A stretch of 64,000 nucleotides of DNA, taken from contig NZ_JADPQF010000001.1 in NCBI RefSeq assembly GCF_015687155.1, forward strand, positions 1-64,000, given 5' to 3'. Positions within the stretch are counted from its first letter, which is position 1; every line of letters starts with the position of its first letter. Source of the DNA: Aliikangiella sp. G2MR2-5. Its GTDB lineage: Bacteria > Pseudomonadota > Gammaproteobacteria > Enterobacterales > Kangiellaceae. The notes under the pieces were generated by a model. The model ran no database searches. It was given only the letters and a program-made list of their open reading frames with translations, and was not told the DNA's origin. Positions 63,338-64,000 of the stretch are shown here, one piece after another. A program made the translations under genes and the position numbers.

Positions 63338-64000
63338 ATGATTAAACAGCGTACCCTCAAGACCGCAATTCGCGCTACTGGCGTTGGTTTGCACACCGGA
63401 GATAAAGTCTATTTAACACTGCGCCCGGCGCCAGTGGACTCGGGCATTATCTTTCGACGTGTTGACCTTGATCCTGTAGTTGAGATTTGTGCGGCGCCAG
63501 AAAACGTGGGAGATACCACGCTTTCTACGTGTTTAGTCAAGGATGGCGTAAGAATTTCCACTGTTGAGCACTTACTGGCTGCTATGGCTGGTTTGGGTAT
63601 CGACAATGCCTACATTGATGTATCTGCACCAGAAGTGCCAATTATGGACGGCAGTGCAGGCCCATTTGTATTCCTGCTGCAGTCAGCAGGTGTGGAAGAG
63701 CAAAATAAAGCCAAACGATTCATTCGAATTAAGAAGCGTGTAGAAGTCAAAGAAGGCGATAAAGTCGCTATTTTTGAGCCTTTCGACGGTTTTAAAATAT
63801 CTTTTGGTATCGATTTTGATCACCCAGTATTTACTGCTGGTTCTCAATATTCTGAAATCGACTTCTCAGCAACTTCCTTCGTTAAAGAGGTCAGCCGTGC
63901 TCGTACTTTTGGTTTCATGAATGATATCGAGTACTTGCGCTCAAAGAATCTGGTTCAGGGCGGAAGTATGGATAATGCAATTGTTCTTGATGAATATAGA
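63338..64000 (+). CDS. lpxC: UDP-3-O-acyl-GlcNAc deacetylase, 5' part only
   Basis: The first 221 residues of LpxC, the committed zinc-dependent step of lipid A synthesis; the frame runs off the window edge. Family landmarks: [19 protein letters not shown] at the start, [17 protein letters not shown] with the first zinc histidine (about 79), [12 protein letters not shown], and [26 protein letters not shown] lies upstream of ATG 63338. The normal length of about 305 residues means roughly a quarter is missing. Position after ftsZ is standard. Confidence 0.95.
   Translation, partial: MIKQRTLKTAIRATGVGLHTGDKVYLTLRPAPVDSGIIFRRVDLDPVVEICAAPENVGDTTLSTCLVKDGVRISTVEHLLAAMAGLGIDNAYIDVSAPEVPIMDGSAGPFVFLLQSAGVEEQNKAKRFIRIKKRVEVKEGDKVAIFEPFDGFKISFGIDFDHPVFTAGSQYSEIDFSATSFVKEVSRARTFGFMNDIEYLRSKNLVQGGSMDNAIVLDEYR

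Overview
The window is chromosomal DNA of a marine-type gammaproteobacterium, most likely an Oceanospirillales/Kangiellaceae-like lineage. That placement is an inference from gene order, family content and moderate-to-low GC, not from a search. Two conserved anchors frame it. The first is the divergent block dolP-diaA-yraN-lpoA (minus) / rsmI (plus) at 7.9-12.4 kb. The second is a complete division and cell-wall (dcw) cluster, mraZ-rsmH-ftsL-ftsI-murE-murF-mraY-murD-ftsW-murG-murC-ddl-ftsQ-ftsA-ftsZ, followed by the start of lpxC, at 45.7-64 kb in the order seen in E. coli. The RNase P RNA gene (rnpB) lies between them at 32.5 kb. In Pseudomonas, rsmI, rnpB and mraZ are close neighbours; here they are separated by two accessory blocks of about 20 kb and 13 kb.

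Region by region. 0-7.8 kb: a 3' remnant of a REP-type transposase, a PAS-GGDEF diguanylate cyclase behind a beta-CASP metallo-beta-lactamase protein, a secreted post-COAP-1-like protein, an unrecognised protein, an M48 lipoprotein protease, a cupin and a methyltransferase. 7.9-12.4 kb: the lpoA/rsmI anchor, in which yraN appears to start at an AUU codon. 12.4-18 kb: two small proteins, then a secreted CocE/X-Pro-type hydrolase divergent from a membrane-bound winged-helix/beta-propeller regulator, with three GTGACT repeats at exact 10-bp spacing between them. 18-25.2 kb: a minus-strand operon for a MacB/HlyD-type export system (adaptor, ATPase, two FtsX-like permeases) ending in its own NtrC-family regulator and sensor kinase. 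A -24/-12 (sigma-54) promoter and two dyads 42 bp apart precede it, so a self-controlled export circuit can be read from sequence. 25.4-32.4 kb: an orphan GspE-like ATPase, an MbnH/MbnP-like di-heme enzyme plus copper-protein pair, and a divergent choice-of-anchor-B protein with a GlyGly-CTERM tail.

32.9-45.3 kb is a sensory island: three small secreted or periplasmic proteins (two resembling solute-binding proteins), a TonB-dependent receptor and three large kinases. Of the kinases, one is CheA-like (Hpt plus HATPase in a HAMP/GAF membrane receptor), one is a soluble REC-HisKA-HATPase-REC-REC hybrid, and one is a membrane HAMP kinase. Two of the kinases share a recognisable periplasmic sensor motif, and no output domain is encoded nearby. 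This is the best candidate for an undescribed multi-component signalling system in the window.

The dcw genes run on one strand with frequent 4-8 bp overlaps. A strong TTGACA-N18-TATAGT promoter and four GTG repeats at 10-bp spacing, fitting an MraZ autoregulatory operator, precede mraZ. All family assignments are by eye from motifs and length; no database search was possible.
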